From contig NC_013757.1 in the NCBI RefSeq assembly GCF_000025345.1, positions 868,001 to 932,000 on the forward strand: DNA of 64,000 nucleotides, read 5' to 3'. Below, piece after piece: positions 62,790 to 64,000 of the stretch. Positions within the stretch are counted from its first letter, which is position 1; every line of letters begins with the position of its first letter. This stretch comes from Geodermatophilus obscurus DSM 43160. GTDB lineage: Bacteria; Actinomycetota; Actinomycetes; Mycobacteriales; Geodermatophilaceae. Both the position numbers and the translations under genes were made by a program. The notes beneath the pieces were generated by a model. The model made no database searches. It was not told where the DNA came from and saw only the letters and a list, made by a program, of their open reading frames with translations.

Positions 62790-63281
62790 GTGGCGCAGCG
62801 GTGGCTCGACGAGGAGCAGCAGCGGATCTGGCGGACGTGGCTGAGCGTCTCCGAGCTGCTCCCTCGGGTGCTGGACGCCCAGCTCCAGCGCGACGCCGGC
62901 CTCAGCCACGCCGCCTACGTCGTCCTCGCCATGCTGTCCGAGGCGCCTGGCCGCAGCCGGCGGATGAGCGACCTCGCGCGTCGGGCCAACCAGTCGCAGA
63001 GCCGGCTGTCCCACACCGTCGCCCGCCTGGAGGAACGCGGCTGGGTGCGCCGCGAGCCCTCGCCCGAGGACGGCCGGGGCAACGTCGCCGTGCTGACCGA
63101 CGCCGGCTGGGAGGTCGTCCGGTCGGTCGCGCCCGGCCACGTCGAGGCCGTCCGATCGGCGCTGTTCGACCCGCTCACCGACGAGCAGACCCGCGACCTC
63201 GGGAACGCGCTGCAGGCGGTGCTCGACCGCCTCGACCCCGACCACAGCCTGCGCCTGCGGGAGGGCGCGGACGCCGGCTGA
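62790..63281 (+). CDS. MarR family transcriptional regulator
   Basis: A 163-residue winged-helix protein. MSDLARRANQSQSRLSHTVARLEERGWVRRE (residues about 67-97) is the recognition helix and start of the wing; PEDGRGNVAVLTDAG is the wing. Flanking helices form the dimer. The GTG at 62790 has TACGGT 7 nt upstream, suggesting a leaderless message. No obvious partner gene is adjacent; the gene downstream is on the other strand. Ligand unknown. Confidence 0.9.
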   Translation: MAQRWLDEEQQRIWRTWLSVSELLPRVLDAQLQRDAGLSHAAYVVLAMLSEAPGRSRRMSDLARRANQSQSRLSHTVARLEERGWVRREPSPEDGRGNVAVLTDAGWEVVRSVAPGHVEAVRSALFDPLTDEQTRDLGNALQAVLDRLDPDHSLRLREGADAG

Positions 63282-63406
63282 CCGCCGCGGGAGCCGGCCG
63301 GGGTGCTCGCCGGCCGACGGGAAGCCACGAACGGCGCCGGGCGTCGGGCCGGGGGTGCCCGAGCCGCTGCCGGTGTCCGTCCTCGAGCTGGCCACCGTCG
63401 GCCGAC

Positions 63407-63489
63407 GTCCTGGCTCACCGTCGTGGGTCCTGGCTCGGCACCGGTGGTGAGCCAGGACCGGCGACGACCAGCTCAGCTGGTCGTCGCCG
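63407..63489. terminator. Two perfect hairpins between convergent genes
   Basis: GTCCTGGCTCACC (63407-63419) pairs with GGTGAGCCAGGAC (63446-63458). Directly after it, a 31-nt perfect palindrome CGGCGACGACCAGCT-C-AGCTGGTCGTCGCCG (63459-63489) ends 5 nt before the carboxylase stop. They are probably terminators for the two convergent genes. The remaining gap 63282-63406 shows nothing. Confidence 0.65.
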
Positions 63490-63494
63490 GGACC

Positions 63495-64000
63495 TCAGCG
63501 GCCCAGGTGGCGGTACCGGTGCAGCCGGGTGCGGAAGCGCTCGCCGTCGTCCCGGCCGAGCAGGCCGGCCAGCTCCTCGCCGAGGACCCGCCCCAGCCGC
63601 CGGCAGAAGTCGACCGGCTCGTCGGCGGCGTCCGGCCGCTCGGGGACGACGCGGTCGACGATCCCGGCCCGCCACAGGTCGGTCGCCCGCACGCCCTGGT
63701 GCGCGGCCATCTCGCCGGCCCGGTCGACGGTGCGGTGCACGATCGCCGAGGCGCCCTCCGGCGGCAGCGGACCCAGCCAGCCGTTGGCCGCCGTCAGGAC
63801 CCGGTCGGCCGGCGCGAGCGCCAGCGCCCCGCCGCCGGTGCCCTGCCCCAGCAGCACCGCCAGCGTCGGCGCCCGCAGCATCACCAGGTCCTGCAGGCAG
63901 CGGGCGATCTCCGCGGCCAGGCCGCCCTCCTCGGCCTCCTTGGACAGCGCCGCGCCGGGGGTGTCGATCAGGGTGACCAGCGGCAGCCGCAGCTCGGCGG
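63495..64000 (-). CDS. Acetyl-CoA carboxylase carboxyltransferase, C-terminal part
   Basis: The gene runs off the right edge; the last about 168 residues are present. LVTLIDTPGAALSKEAEEGGLAAEIARCL and MLRAPTLAVLLGQGTGGGALALAPADRVL are the crotonase-like carboxyltransferase core with the GGxxAL acetyl-CoA loop, as in AccA/AccD fused subunits. GIVDRVVPE and the end FRTRLHRYRHLGR are typical of the alpha-like half. It transfers carboxyl from biotin to acetyl-CoA for malonyl-CoA. Subunit class cannot be settled without the N-terminus. Confidence 0.8.
   Translation of the reverse strand, partial: AELRLPLVTLIDTPGAALSKEAEEGGLAAEIARCLQDLVMLRAPTLAVLLGQGTGGGALALAPADRVLTAANGWLGPLPPEGASAIVHRTVDRAGEMAAHQGVRATDLWRAGIVDRVVPERPDAADEPVDFCRRLGRVLGEELAGLLGRDDGERFRTRLHRYRHLGR

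Overview
The window is very GC-rich DNA from an actinobacterium. Gene content and order suggest Geodermatophilaceae (Blastococcus, Geodermatophilus or Modestobacter type): a sepH-serC-citrate synthase-pdxH cluster, UdgX, Nei-type glycosylase, photolyase, class E sortase, actinobacterial PEP carboxylase, many GTG starts and many leaderless promoters. Family placement is inference; no 16S gene is present.

Region 1 (1-24.2 kb) is ordinary chromosome. It holds a DUF3027 end, a DUF2530 membrane protein, a purine permease, a MarR-MFS pair, an RNA 2',3'-cyclic phosphodiesterase, a Tat-type heme peroxidase, an aldo/keto reductase, a thioesterase, a renalase-like flavoprotein and a SpoU methyltransferase. 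A stress protein, SepH, SerC, citrate synthase 2 and PdxH follow, then an MFS exporter, Ohr, UdgX, an ABC exporter pair, a TPR protein, a class E sortase with a small membrane partner, and an SMP-30 family protein.

Region 2 (24.2-37.5 kb) has PEP carboxylase overlapping an inositol-monophosphatase-like gene, a DUF2182/DUF1326 pair, an FprA-type reductase, a monooxygenase-fold protein, a secreted GH25-like protein, DNA repair genes (Nei-type glycosylase, photolyase), small hypotheticals, an MFS pseudogene and a membrane-anchored hydrolase.

Region 3 (37,585-51,548) is an integrated mobile element of about 14 kb in the 3' end of a tRNA-Arg(CCT) gene. It is bounded by perfect 50-bp direct repeats. 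A tyrosine integrase and an excisionase-like HTH protein lie next to the intact tRNA, and a MobF relaxase-helicase follows inward. No type IV secretion, FtsK/TraB or replication gene is seen, so it looks mobilizable rather than self-conjugative. Cargo is an MFS transporter framed by about 105-bp direct repeats, two tandem paralogous 162-aa proteins of unknown family, and a divergently transcribed 1000-aa AfsR-like SARP/NB-ARC/TPR regulator whose TPR units are near-identical tandem DNA repeats. This is the most likely place for an undescribed system.

Region 4 (51.6-64 kb) returns to chromosome: a cytosine permease-deaminase operon, SRPBCC protein, sirtuin, a two-domain MSMEG_6728-type protein fused to a restriction-system-like domain, an aminoglycoside-phosphotransferase-fold protein, a hotdog thioesterase-VOC operon, a YbaK-like deacylase, a broken mscL, SAF and FmdB proteins, a SpoIIE phosphatase fragment, a MarR regulator and the end of an acetyl-CoA carboxylase carboxyltransferase gene.

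Two patterns run through the chromosome. A family of GC-rich imperfect hairpins (AAGGACCCC at one end, a CTCGCRAGCTCG-like centre, CCCTGCAGGG/GGACGGGG at the other) sits at many gene ends. A TANNNT or CAGGAT hexamer sits 6-8 nt before about 17 start codons, implying leaderless transcripts; I used it to choose several starts.
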